From: Methanomassiliicoccales archaeon LGM-DZ1
Lineage (GTDB): Archaea > Thermoplasmatota > Thermoplasmata > Methanomassiliicoccales > Methanomethylophilaceae
Direction: 5' to 3'
NCBI GenBank assembly: GCA_030168595.1
Contig: CP115556.1
Span: 1,550,001 to 1,614,000 of the forward strand
DNA length: 64,000 nucleotides
Shown: one piece after another, positions 17,462-24,944 of the stretch
Layout of the letters: every line of letters starts with the position of its first letter
Position numbering within the stretch: position 1 is the stretch's first letter
Translations under genes and position numbers: made by a program
Notes under the pieces: model-generated
What the model saw: only the letters and a program-made list of their open reading frames with translations
Databases searched by the model: none
What the model was told of the DNA's origin: nothing

Positions 17462-18577
17462 TCACCGATCCTCGGGGATATCTATCGGATATCTGCCGTA
17501 CTTCTTGGCCGTATCGAAGAACGCATCGACATTGGCCAGCGGGACATCGAGCGGCCAGTCGCAGCCGGTCCAGTAGATGTACCCTCCGCCCGGGGCGGCA
17601 TCCCTTATCGCCTTCTTCCCCTCGCGCTCGATCTTCTCCGGCGTGCCCTGAAGCAGGGTGCCTGCGGGATTGATGTTCCCGGCGATGCACTGCCTCTTCC
17701 CGATCCTCCTCTTGACCTCGGCCAGGTCGTCCGCGTAGTCCAGGCTGATGTAGCTCGCGCCGATCTCGCAGAGGTTGTCGAGGCGGTCCATGGTGAGGCC
17801 GCAGATGTGGTAGTGGTGGGCGTACCTGTCCTTGTACCTCCTGATGGCCTCCGACTGCCTCTTGGCGTAAGGGAGCCCGAACTCCCTGAAGGTCTCCGGC
17901 GAGATCATGTCTCCGGAGCATGTGGGGTCGGGCGTGTAGATGTGGTCCGCGCCCGCATCGATCTGCGCCTTGTCGAACTCTATCGCGGCGTCGCAGCAGA
18001 AGCTTATCAGCTCCTTCACCTCGTCCGGCTCCTCGAACATGAAGGCCATCATGTCCTCCACGCCGAGGACCACGCCGGCCAGCGTCAGGGGCCCGCGGGT
18101 GAAGCCGGTTATGAACACGTCGTCCTTCCGTTCGTCGTGGAGCTTCTTATCGAGCTTGCGGATCGCCTCCAGCTGCTGCGGCATCTTCCCGTCCTTCTCA
18201 GGGTCCGGGAAGTGCAGGTCGCGCCATTTCTTGGGGTCATCGATGCAGGGGTCCACGACAGGCACCCCCCAGTAGGTCTCATGCTCCTTGCAGCCCAGCG
18301 GTTCCGCCATGATGTGGGCGCTCATCCTCGAGTGAACGAAGTCATGGCCGAAGCGGTCGAGCGCGCGTATCTGCGACTCGACGAACACGTCGGTGTTTCT
18401 GACCCACTGCGGGTAGCTCACATCCTTCTCCTTCTTCCCCATGCGGGACAGGTTATCGCCCGCCAGGTTGATCGACCAGTTCATGGTGTCGAACATCGGC
18501 ACCCTGTCGGGCTCCTTCAGGTCGATCGCACATCTGATCCTCTCTCCGTGCGACATCGCGTCGCGTCTGTCCTCCAT
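17462..18577 (-). CDS. UroD-fold zinc methyltransferase, corrinoid:CoM type (MtaA/MtbA/MtsA-like)
   Basis: Relative of the methanogen enzymes that move methyl groups from a methyl-corrinoid protein to coenzyme M. The 371-residue TIM barrel keeps the zinc ligands: His257 and Cys259 in HYHICG, and Cys339 in YWTGCDWP. I chose the ATG at 18577 because AAGGAGG lies seven bases upstream; an in-frame ATG at 18607 would extend the protein by ten residues. Either start lies inside the end of the corrinoid-protein gene, so the two are co-translated. The pairing with a corrinoid protein and no methylamine or methanol methyltransferase resembles the methylthiol system (MtsB/MtsA), but the substrate is not decided by sequence. 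Confidence 0.85.
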   Translation of the reverse strand: MEDRRDAMSHGERIRCAIDLKEPDRVPMFDTMNWSINLAGDNLSRMGKKEKDVSYPQWVRNTDVFVESQIRALDRFGHDFVHSRMSAHIMAEPLGCKEHETYWGVPVVDPCIDDPKKWRDLHFPDPEKDGKMPQQLEAIRKLDKKLHDERKDDVFITGFTRGPLTLAGVVLGVEDMMAFMFEEPDEVKELISFCCDAAIEFDKAQIDAGADHIYTPDPTCSGDMISPETFREFGLPYAKRQSEAIRRYKDRYAHHYHICGLTMDRLDNLCEIGASYISLDYADDLAEVKRRIGKRQCIAGNINPAGTLLQGTPEKIEREGKKAIRDAAPGGGYIYWTGCDWPLDVPLANVDAFFDTAKKYGRYPIDIPEDR

Positions 18578-19332
18578 CGCTGCGCCTCCTTCACTATATC
18601 GTTCCATTCGGAGCGTATCCTCTTCCAGTCCCAGCCTTCCAGCAGCCTGTCCGCGATGGGAGGCGTCTGAGGGGCCTTCTCGGAATATATCCCGAGGTCG
18701 TATGAGTTGGCGAACTCCCTGGTGACCGCGCTTCCGCAGCCCATCAGGGGGACGTCGATGCCCTTCTCCTTCATCATGGCCGCCTCTTTGGGAAGGGCGT
18801 CCATGGTCGTGGTCATGAGGGCGGTGCCGCTCATGAAGAGCGGCCTGATCTCCGCCGCTTTGGCCACCGCTTCGGTTGCCGGAACGTCCTTGCCGAGGTC
18901 GACGACCTTATAGCCTGCGGCCCTCATCATGACCGCGGCGATGTTCTTCCCTATGTCGTGGGGGTCGCCCTCGACCGCATGCATGATGACCGTCCCGCGG
19001 GCCTCCCTTCCGCCGGGCATCCTCGCTTCGGCGACCGCTATGCCTTTGGTCATGGTCCTGGAGGCCATGATGACCTCCGGAAGGTAGTAGATCCTCTGGG
19101 CATAGAGCTTGGCCACTATCTGCATGCCCGCCACCAGCCCGAGGTTGATGGCGTCTGCCGGAGCCTTGGTCTCCAGCGCTTTCTCCGATGCTCCCTCGAT
19201 CTCTTTGATCTTGAAGAACACCACTTTCTCTGCCAGTTCCCGGTAGACGGGGTCCTCCGGGAGCATCCTGTCCGCGACCTCCCTCGGGGTCTCGGCCGTC
19301 CTCTGCTCGAATTTATCGATGCTGTCTGCCAT
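18517..19332 (-). CDS. Corrinoid protein for methyl transfer (MtmC/MttC/MtsB-like)
   Basis: Cobalamin-binding carrier of methyl groups in methylotrophic methanogenesis. The 271-residue protein has a helical cap domain (about 20-105) and a B12-binding Rossmann domain. The cobalt ligand is His125 in GDPHDIGKN (the DxHxxG motif). The ATG at 19332 gives MADSIDKFEQRTAETPREV; the frame is open further upstream but without homology. It is longer than typical family members (about 215-230) because of a C-terminal tail of about 25 residues. That tail overlaps the next gene by 61 bases. A TATA-like TTTAAGG lies about 36-42 bp upstream. Confidence 0.88.
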   Translation of the reverse strand: MADSIDKFEQRTAETPREVADRMLPEDPVYRELAEKVVFFKIKEIEGASEKALETKAPADAINLGLVAGMQIVAKLYAQRIYYLPEVIMASRTMTKGIAVAEARMPGGREARGTVIMHAVEGDPHDIGKNIAAVMMRAAGYKVVDLGKDVPATEAVAKAAEIRPLFMSGTALMTTTMDALPKEAAMMKEKGIDVPLMGCGSAVTREFANSYDLGIYSEKAPQTPPIADRLLEGWDWKRIRSEWNDIVKEAQRWRTDATRCRTERGSDVRST

Positions 19333-19517
19333 TTCCCGCACCTTGGTTTCACTACCTCGGCGCGGAACCTTAAAGCGGACCGCGAACAGCCGGAGAACAG
19401 GCTCGGAGACAGCCGAAATAGGGTCCGGACGGCTGTCTGGGAGCGGTGCTGCAGTGCCCGAATCACAGCGTTCGCAGGACCGGCTAAATAAGCACACAGC
19501 GATAAACAGGGATTGAT

Positions 19518-19540
19518 CCGGCGGCCGGGCCTTCCGCCGG
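19518..19540 (-). terminator. Hairpin after the degenerate ATPase gene
   Basis: Perfect 7-bp stem CCGGCGG (19518-19524) with CCGCCGG (19534-19540), ten bases beyond the minus-strand stop. No T-run follows. Confidence 0.4.
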
Positions 19541-19550
19541 TCATGTTTTC

Positions 19551-20864
19551 TCAGACGAGCAGTTCTTTGGGCCCGATGAGGATGACCCCTTCCTTCTTGG
19601 CCCTTTTCACCAGTTCGCTGTCGAATCCGGAAATCGAGAACAGCGTCATCTTCTTGTTCTTCAGGCCGCGCATGCGCTCGGACCGTTCTATGAGCATGTC
19701 GAGAGCGCCGGAGTCGACCTTCCCGTTCCTGAACTTGCAGTCGCAGACGTAGTTGGTCTCTCCGTCGGTCCCGACAAGGGTGATGTTCGCGGTATCCTCC
19801 CCGACAATCCACCATCCGCCGGTCTTGGTGCAGCCCATCTTGTGCTTGAGGTATTTGGCGCAGAATGTGCGGAACCTGAGCTCGAGGAACATGCCCGTCT
19901 CGGCGGAAATGTTCCTGAAGTCCGGGTTGTCCGCGTATATGAGGTTGGGATTGTTCCTTATGACACCGTGGTAGAAGGCGAGCAGGCTGCTGGTTACCAT
20001 GTAAACAGGCTTCTTCGGGGCGCTTCCCATGGGGACAATCCTGGAAACGAGATGCTCCGCTTCCATCTTCTTGATGTATATGTCGCAGAGCTGCCTCGAG
20101 ATGCCCTCGTCCTCTGCGATGTCGATCGGCCTTCCCTCGCCGTGAGCTATGTCGGAGAGTATGGCGGAGCAGTAATCATAGGGGACGGACGACCTCCTGA
20201 CGAGGTTCTCCGCCTCCATGCACAGCCTGGGGTACGGGCCCAGGAAGCATTTCTCGACAGACGCCTCATAGGTGCCTTTGTTCATCAGCGCGCTGTAGAC
20301 GGGCACGCCCCCCACAGTCAGATAGGTCATGCACGAGTCGAGAGGCTCCATCTTGGGATGGAGGGAAGCGGCGTCCTCGCGGCCGAGAGGCCAGATGGTG
20401 ATGACCCTGATGTCTTTCACAGCGAGTTTCGCGGTGCGCTCGGCCGCATGGGCCGGCCATCCGCAGAGGATGAGCATGTCGCCTTTCTCGGCCGCCTTCT
20501 CTGCGAATTTGGCCAGCTCCGGGGCGAACCATTCGGCCTTGGGGTTGCCGATACCGTCGATGGCGATCACGCGGGCGCCGTCAAGATATGTGGACAACTG
20601 ATCGAACGCCTGCGCGAGCGTCGCCGCCTCGGGAACGCTCTCTCCGGTGCAGGCGCGGATGGCCTCAGTGATGCAGGAGACGGTCTCCGAGGGGCTCCCC
20701 TCCGGGAGCTGCACCCTTATGCATTCCTTCCCGGTGCAGAAGCGGCGCACCAGGCTCGAAGTCCCGGTGCGCGATTCTCCGGTGACAAGGCACACCCTGC
20801 GGTCGGACCTGTAGATGTCCCCGAGCTCACCCAGCTCCTTTTCTCTTCCGACGAATGCTGACAT
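19551..20864 (-). CDS. Archaeal ATPase (ATPase_2/DUF234 type) with degenerate Walker motifs
   Basis: The 437-residue protein follows the layout of archaeal ATPases: MSAFVGREKELGEL, a P-loop region, a winged helix near residues 230-300 and a C-terminal DUF234 nuclease-like domain with NYVCDCKFRNGKVD. The P-loop is GESRTGTSS: the lysine position (residue 35) is threonine. The Walker B acidic pair is Asp103-Gly104 (AIDGIG) instead of Asp-Glu. It probably cannot hydrolyse ATP in the usual way. The frame is otherwise intact and full length, so it is not an obvious pseudogene. A related, intact gene lies at 62873. Confidence 0.82.
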   Translation of the reverse strand: MSAFVGREKELGELGDIYRSDRRVCLVTGESRTGTSSLVRRFCTGKECIRVQLPEGSPSETVSCITEAIRACTGESVPEAATLAQAFDQLSTYLDGARVIAIDGIGNPKAEWFAPELAKFAEKAAEKGDMLILCGWPAHAAERTAKLAVKDIRVITIWPLGREDAASLHPKMEPLDSCMTYLTVGGVPVYSALMNKGTYEASVEKCFLGPYPRLCMEAENLVRRSSVPYDYCSAILSDIAHGEGRPIDIAEDEGISRQLCDIYIKKMEAEHLVSRIVPMGSAPKKPVYMVTSSLLAFYHGVIRNNPNLIYADNPDFRNISAETGMFLELRFRTFCAKYLKHKMGCTKTGGWWIVGEDTANITLVGTDGETNYVCDCKFRNGKVDSGALDMLIERSERMRGLKNKKMTLFSISGFDSELVKRAKKEGVILIGPKELLV

Positions 20865-21015
20865 GAGTGAACAGAGGGCAATTGCAGTAGATAAAACAGA
20901 CTAGAATTATTTGACAAGAATGCTCTGTATAGATATCGAAATGAATATGTCAACCATATTGGGATATATTCTTCTCCATACTCAATATTGTTTGATGCAT
21001 CCCGTCCGCTGACGG

Positions 21016-21429
21016 ATGCTGTTCTGCCTTGAGACTCTTCTGCAGTATGAGCAGGGAGAGTTCAAGATCCCAGAGGATGCCGAGCCCGGGGTGATCTACG
21101 ACGGATGCAACTGCGGGGCCTGGCACTTCACTATCCTTCCCACAGGAGATGTCTATGCCTGCAGGAGGGTCGCGGATTCAAAGGTCGGCAATGTCTTCAA
21201 TGACGGGATTTCGAAGCTCTGGTACGGCGAGATGGAGAAGTACAGGGATTACACGAAGTTCAGGAAGTGCTCCAAATGCGAGCTCCTTCCGTGGTGCCGC
21301 GGCTGTCCTGCAGTCGCCAAAGGGACCTACGGTTCCTTCTACGACGCCGATCCCCCGTGCTGGAAGAAGAGGAACGACATCACCGGCGAAGCCCTTCCCG
21401 GATCCGGTTCCGAGGATATCGTTTCGTGA
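21016..21429 (+). pseudogene. SPASM domain remnant of a radical SAM peptide-maturase-like protein
   Basis: 137 residues that match only the C-terminal auxiliary-cluster (SPASM) part of radical SAM maturases. They include DGCNCG, ILPTGDVYACRR, VGNVF and the full CSKCELLPWCRGC spacing (CX2CX5CX2C) with a final CW. The catalytic radical SAM domain with CX3CX2C is missing. In the same frame a TGA lies two codons before the ATG, and the 150 bp upstream are AT-rich without coding signal. The simplest reading is a 5'-truncated gene, though a stand-alone SPASM protein cannot be excluded. Confidence 0.7.
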
Positions 21430-21526
21430 GTCCTGCCGGCCGCTGAAATCTTTCGTTTCCCGATCGCTGGGTAATTCCGGATACAGACATACGATACATG
21501 GTCGGCAGCGAAGAGAGAAGATCTTC

Positions 21527-23470
21527 TCATCTGTCCACGGCAGCCCTGACACCTTCCGCCAGCCTGTCGGCGTCAAGGTCCTCCAGGCGGAAATAGCGTG
21601 CTTCCAGGGCCGCGGCGAGCTTCTCGGCGTTGTCGAAGTGCGGGAAGCCGGCGCCGGCGTCCACTACGATCCACCTCACGCCGGGGATTCTCAGGTTCTC
21701 GGCGGTCTTAAGCGCTTCGGCGTTCGCGTCCGCTCCCTGAGCCACCGGGACGTTCGCGCGCCCGTCCGTCACGAGGACGATGAAGCATCTCTCACCTATG
21801 TGGGTCCTGGCGTACGAGGTCATGTACTCCCCGGCGCGGACGAGCGCTTCCCCGAGCGGGGTCTTCCCACCGGTCGGGAGGTCCTCGAGCTTCCTGTAGC
21901 TGTACTCCACCGATCTCGTCGGCGGGAGCACCATCTCGGCTGAGCTCCTGCGGAAGGCCATCAGGCCGATCCTGTCCCTCCTGACGTAGCTGTCGCGCAG
22001 CATGGAGAGCACTGCCCCCTTGACGGCGGCCATCCTCTTCCTGACCCCGAGGGAGCCGCTGGCATCGACCAGGAACAGGAGGGTGGCCCCGCTCCTTCTC
22101 TCGCGCACCTTCTCGCGGATGTCGCGGTCCTCGATGGCTATCGACAGCCCGTCTTTGTGCCTCTCACTCTGGTAGGGCGCGGCTGCGCGGATGGTGGCAT
22201 CGAACGCGATATCGGACGGATGCCCGGATGGGATCTTGGCACGTGCGTACCTTCCGGTTCCGTCGGCGGAGACGGCCACGGCGCGGCGCCCCTTGCGGGC
22301 CTTCGTACGCGAAGGTACGCGTTCGCGCGAATCAAGATAATCTATGACACGGAACTGCCTGCCGATCTCGAAGAGCATCTCGCCGATGTCAGGCATGCCG
22401 TTCTGAGGAGGTTCGTTCTTGTCCCTGTCCTCCCCATCGTCCTGCCGGGTGTCCTGATCCTGCCGGTTCGGGGGCTGTTCCCCGCTGCCCTGCGGAGGTT
22501 CCCCGCTGTTCTTCTGACCGTTCTGATCTTCGCTCTCGTTCTGTTCGTCATTATTCTTCCCGTCGTCCTGCCGGGTATCTTCATTTTGCTGATCCCGGGG
22601 AGGTTCGGGGGGAGGCCGGTCGTAGCTGCGCCTGTGGGGGAGGCAGAGGACGGCCGCCTCCTCGACGTCCTTCTTCATGACCGAGTCGCGCCCGTTGAGG
22701 GCGGCGATGGCCTCGGCGCATTCCACCATGGCTATGTCCCCGCGGGAACCTTCGGCCCCGACCTTCTGGCACAGTTCGCATACGACGGAGATGAGCTCAT
22801 CCGATACCGTCACCATCGGCAGGATGAGGGCGGCCCTCGAGACCTTCTCCCTCTCTTCCTCCTGGGACTTCTCGAAGCGCTGTGCCAGGCCCTCGGGGTC
22901 CGACGCAAGCTCTGCGTTCCTGGAGACGATGAGCCTCCTTTCCTCCCCGGTGCAGTCCGCCGAGTAGGCGCAGAGGTCGAAGCGGTCGAGCGCATGGTCC
23001 GACAGGTCGCTGTCGTCCGGGTTCATGGTGGCTATCAGGGTCGTGGCGCAGGGATAGGATCCGGAAACGGGCCCTCTCTCGACGCGCACCGTCCCGGTGA
23101 GGACGGCGTCCATGATGCCGGCCAGCATGCCCCTGTCCATCAGGTTGATGTCATCGATGTACAGGATGTTCCCGTCGGCGCGGGAGAGGAGGCCCTTTTC
23201 CATGGCCGGCACTCCCGTCCTGACCGTCTCCTCGACGTCCAGCCCTCCGAACAGCTGCTCTTCGGTGACGTTCAGGGGGCAGTTGACGATCTTCTTTCCC
23301 GTGAGCCCGGCGGCCGCCCTGGCCAGAACGGTCTTGGCGGTCCCCTCGCCGCCCCTGAGCAGGACGGTGCGGATGCTCGGGCTGACGATCGCGCATTCCA
23401 GCGCGCGCTTGGCGTCGTCCATCCCGACGACGGCGGTGAACGGGAGGCCGTTCACAGGTCCTGAAGGCAT
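21527..23470 (-). CDS. ChlD/BchD-like AAA and von Willebrand A chelatase subunit
   Basis: Partner subunit for a CobN/ChlH-type metal chelatase. The 647 residues comprise an AAA module with Walker A RGGEGTAKTVL and sensor NPDDSDLSDH (about 1-270). An acidic, Gln/Asn/Pro-rich linker (about 300-390) follows, then a VWA domain with the MIDAS sequence FLVDASGSLG (about 450-647). The start at 23470 (MPSGPVNGLPFTAVVG) matches the family and overlaps chlI by 19 bases, so the two are coupled. The open frame upstream of this ATG is shadow. Together with chlI and the two cobN genes it would complete an ATP-dependent cobalt (or other metal) chelatase. Confidence 0.9.
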   Translation of the reverse strand: MPSGPVNGLPFTAVVGMDDAKRALECAIVSPSIRTVLLRGGEGTAKTVLARAAAGLTGKKIVNCPLNVTEEQLFGGLDVEETVRTGVPAMEKGLLSRADGNILYIDDINLMDRGMLAGIMDAVLTGTVRVERGPVSGSYPCATTLIATMNPDDSDLSDHALDRFDLCAYSADCTGEERRLIVSRNAELASDPEGLAQRFEKSQEEEREKVSRAALILPMVTVSDELISVVCELCQKVGAEGSRGDIAMVECAEAIAALNGRDSVMKKDVEEAAVLCLPHRRSYDRPPPEPPRDQQNEDTRQDDGKNNDEQNESEDQNGQKNSGEPPQGSGEQPPNRQDQDTRQDDGEDRDKNEPPQNGMPDIGEMLFEIGRQFRVIDYLDSRERVPSRTKARKGRRAVAVSADGTGRYARAKIPSGHPSDIAFDATIRAAAPYQSERHKDGLSIAIEDRDIREKVRERRSGATLLFLVDASGSLGVRKRMAAVKGAVLSMLRDSYVRRDRIGLMAFRRSSAEMVLPPTRSVEYSYRKLEDLPTGGKTPLGEALVRAGEYMTSYARTHIGERCFIVLVTDGRANVPVAQGADANAEALKTAENLRIPGVRWIVVDAGAGFPHFDNAEKLAAALEARYFRLEDLDADRLAEGVRAAVDR

Positions 23471-24483
23471 TTCTCGAGCTCCGCAGTGTCGAGACCTGCT
23501 TCTTCGAAGGGGCGCCTCTTGAGGCGGTGCGCCAGCACCAGCTCGGCTGTGGCGCGGATGTCGTCCTTGGACACGGACTTCCTGCCTTCGAGGGCCGCAT
23601 TGGCCTTGGCGGCCTTCAGGAGGGTGATGTCGGCGCGGTGCCCGTCGACTCCGAAATGGATCATCACAGAGACGACCATGTCGACGATGCTGTCCCCTGC
23701 TTCGACTTCGGGGAGGATCTCTCTCGCGCGGGTGAGCCTGGCACATGTATCGTCAAGTTCCTGTCTGCACGATTCGATGTACTTCTCGGGGTCCGAGTCG
23801 TATTTCACCCTGCGTTTGACGACCTCGGCGCGGTTCTTCACGTCCCTCTCGCCTTTGATGTCCACCGAAAGGCCGAACCTGTCCAGGAGCTGGGGCCTGA
23901 GGTCGCCTTCCTCGGGGTTCATAGTTCCGACGAGAACGAACCTCGCCGGGTGGGAGAAGGACACGCCTTCCCTCTCCACGTAGTTCACGCCCATGGCCGC
24001 GGAGTCCAGAAGCAGGTCCACCAGATGATCGTCCAGCAGGTTGACCTCGTCCACGTACAGGATGTTGCCGTTGGCGGAGGCCAGTACCCCGGGCTCGAAC
24101 CGCCGCTCCCCGGTCTTGAGGACATGCTCGAGGTCGAGCGTCCCGGCGACCCTGTCCTCGGTGGCGGACAGGGGCAGGTCGATGACCCTCATGCGGCTCT
24201 GCACGGGCTTCAGCTCCTCCCCGCGCTCCAGCCTCTCGCGGCAGTAGGGGCAGTAGCGTTCCGGCCGGCCGTACTCGCAGCGGAAAGGGCAGCCTTCCAC
24301 GACGGTGCGGTAAGGGAGGACGGCGTCAAGCGACCTGACCGTGGTGGACTTCGCTGTTCCTTTCTCGCCTTTGATGAGGACGCCGCCGATGCCCGGATCG
24401 ACCACATTGAGCAGCAGCGCCCTTTTCATGCTCTCCTGGCCGACGATCCTAGTGAATGGGAATACTGAAGGTTCCTGGGACAT
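23452..24483 (-). CDS. ChlI/BchI-like AAA ATPase chelatase subunit
   Basis: Motor subunit of Mg-chelatase-like and cobaltochelatase-like enzymes. The 343 residues include FPFTRIVGQESMKRAL at the start, Walker A KGEKGTAKSTTVR, a cysteine-rich insert CPFRCEYGRPERYCPYC, Walker B ILYVDEVNLLDDHLVD and TMNPEEGDLRPQLLDRF. All are hallmarks of ChlI/BchI. It leads a two-gene operon with chlD. A 15-bp palindrome at 24503-24517 overlaps the probable TATA element just upstream, so the operon is likely metal- or corrinoid-regulated. Confidence 0.94.
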   Translation of the reverse strand: MSQEPSVFPFTRIVGQESMKRALLLNVVDPGIGGVLIKGEKGTAKSTTVRSLDAVLPYRTVVEGCPFRCEYGRPERYCPYCRERLERGEELKPVQSRMRVIDLPLSATEDRVAGTLDLEHVLKTGERRFEPGVLASANGNILYVDEVNLLDDHLVDLLLDSAAMGVNYVEREGVSFSHPARFVLVGTMNPEEGDLRPQLLDRFGLSVDIKGERDVKNRAEVVKRRVKYDSDPEKYIESCRQELDDTCARLTRAREILPEVEAGDSIVDMVVSVMIHFGVDGHRADITLLKAAKANAALEGRKSVSKDDIRATAELVLAHRLKRRPFEEAGLDTAELEKCLQDL

Positions 24484-24502
24484 TTCAACGACCTATATCG
24501 AT

Positions 24503-24517
24503 TGGATTAATAATCCA
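24503..24517. promoter_or_regulatory. Palindromic operator, chlI-chlD promoter
   Basis: TGGATTAATAATCCA: perfect half-sites TGGAT and ATCCA separated by five bases. It lies 20-34 bp upstream of the chlI start and overlaps the TATTAAT core on that strand. The same site could also serve the divergent small membrane protein gene at 24561. One of seven related sites in the window. Confidence 0.65.
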
Positions 24518-24560
24518 GTATAGGCATCCTTCTTATGAGTTTTTGCAATGGAGGCTCATC

Positions 24561-24878
24561 ATGGCGGACGGAAAAGTGATCGATAAGAGCAAAGAACCGG
24601 AGAAGGCGGAGCCCATGGACTCCCGCCAGAAGAAGCTGCTGGCCATCGGGTTCGGGGTCTACCTGCTGATGGTGCTGGCCATCGTCGCGGTGTACATGGC
24701 GACGGACGATGAGGATACCAGGATGATGGGCATGTACTCGGTATCGACCGCGCTGGTGTTCTTCACCCTGATCTTCGCGGTCTTCGTCTACCGCGGGTCC
24801 GCTTCGGACGAGTACCGCTGCAGGTACGGCGACAAGCTCTCCGACGAAGAGAAAGAGGACTGGAACAAACGGCCGTGA
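24561..24878 (+). CDS. Small two-helix membrane protein of unknown function
   Basis: 105 residues with a charged N-terminus, two hydrophobic spans (about residues 29-49 and 62-84) and a charged C-terminal tail ending DEEKEDWNKRP. The ATG at 24561 has GGAGG eight bases upstream. It diverges from chlI across the palindromic operator and is convergent with cobN1, so it may belong to the same regulon. I do not recognise the family. Confidence 0.7.
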   Translation: MADGKVIDKSKEPEKAEPMDSRQKKLLAIGFGVYLLMVLAIVAVYMATDDEDTRMMGMYSVSTALVFFTLIFAVFVYRGSASDEYRCRYGDKLSDEEKEDWNKRP

Positions 24879-24944
24879 AGCGTGCCCGGCCGCCGGCCTC
24901 TCTTCCGGAGGGATTATCGGCGGTGTGTCTCTCTCGAAGCGCAC

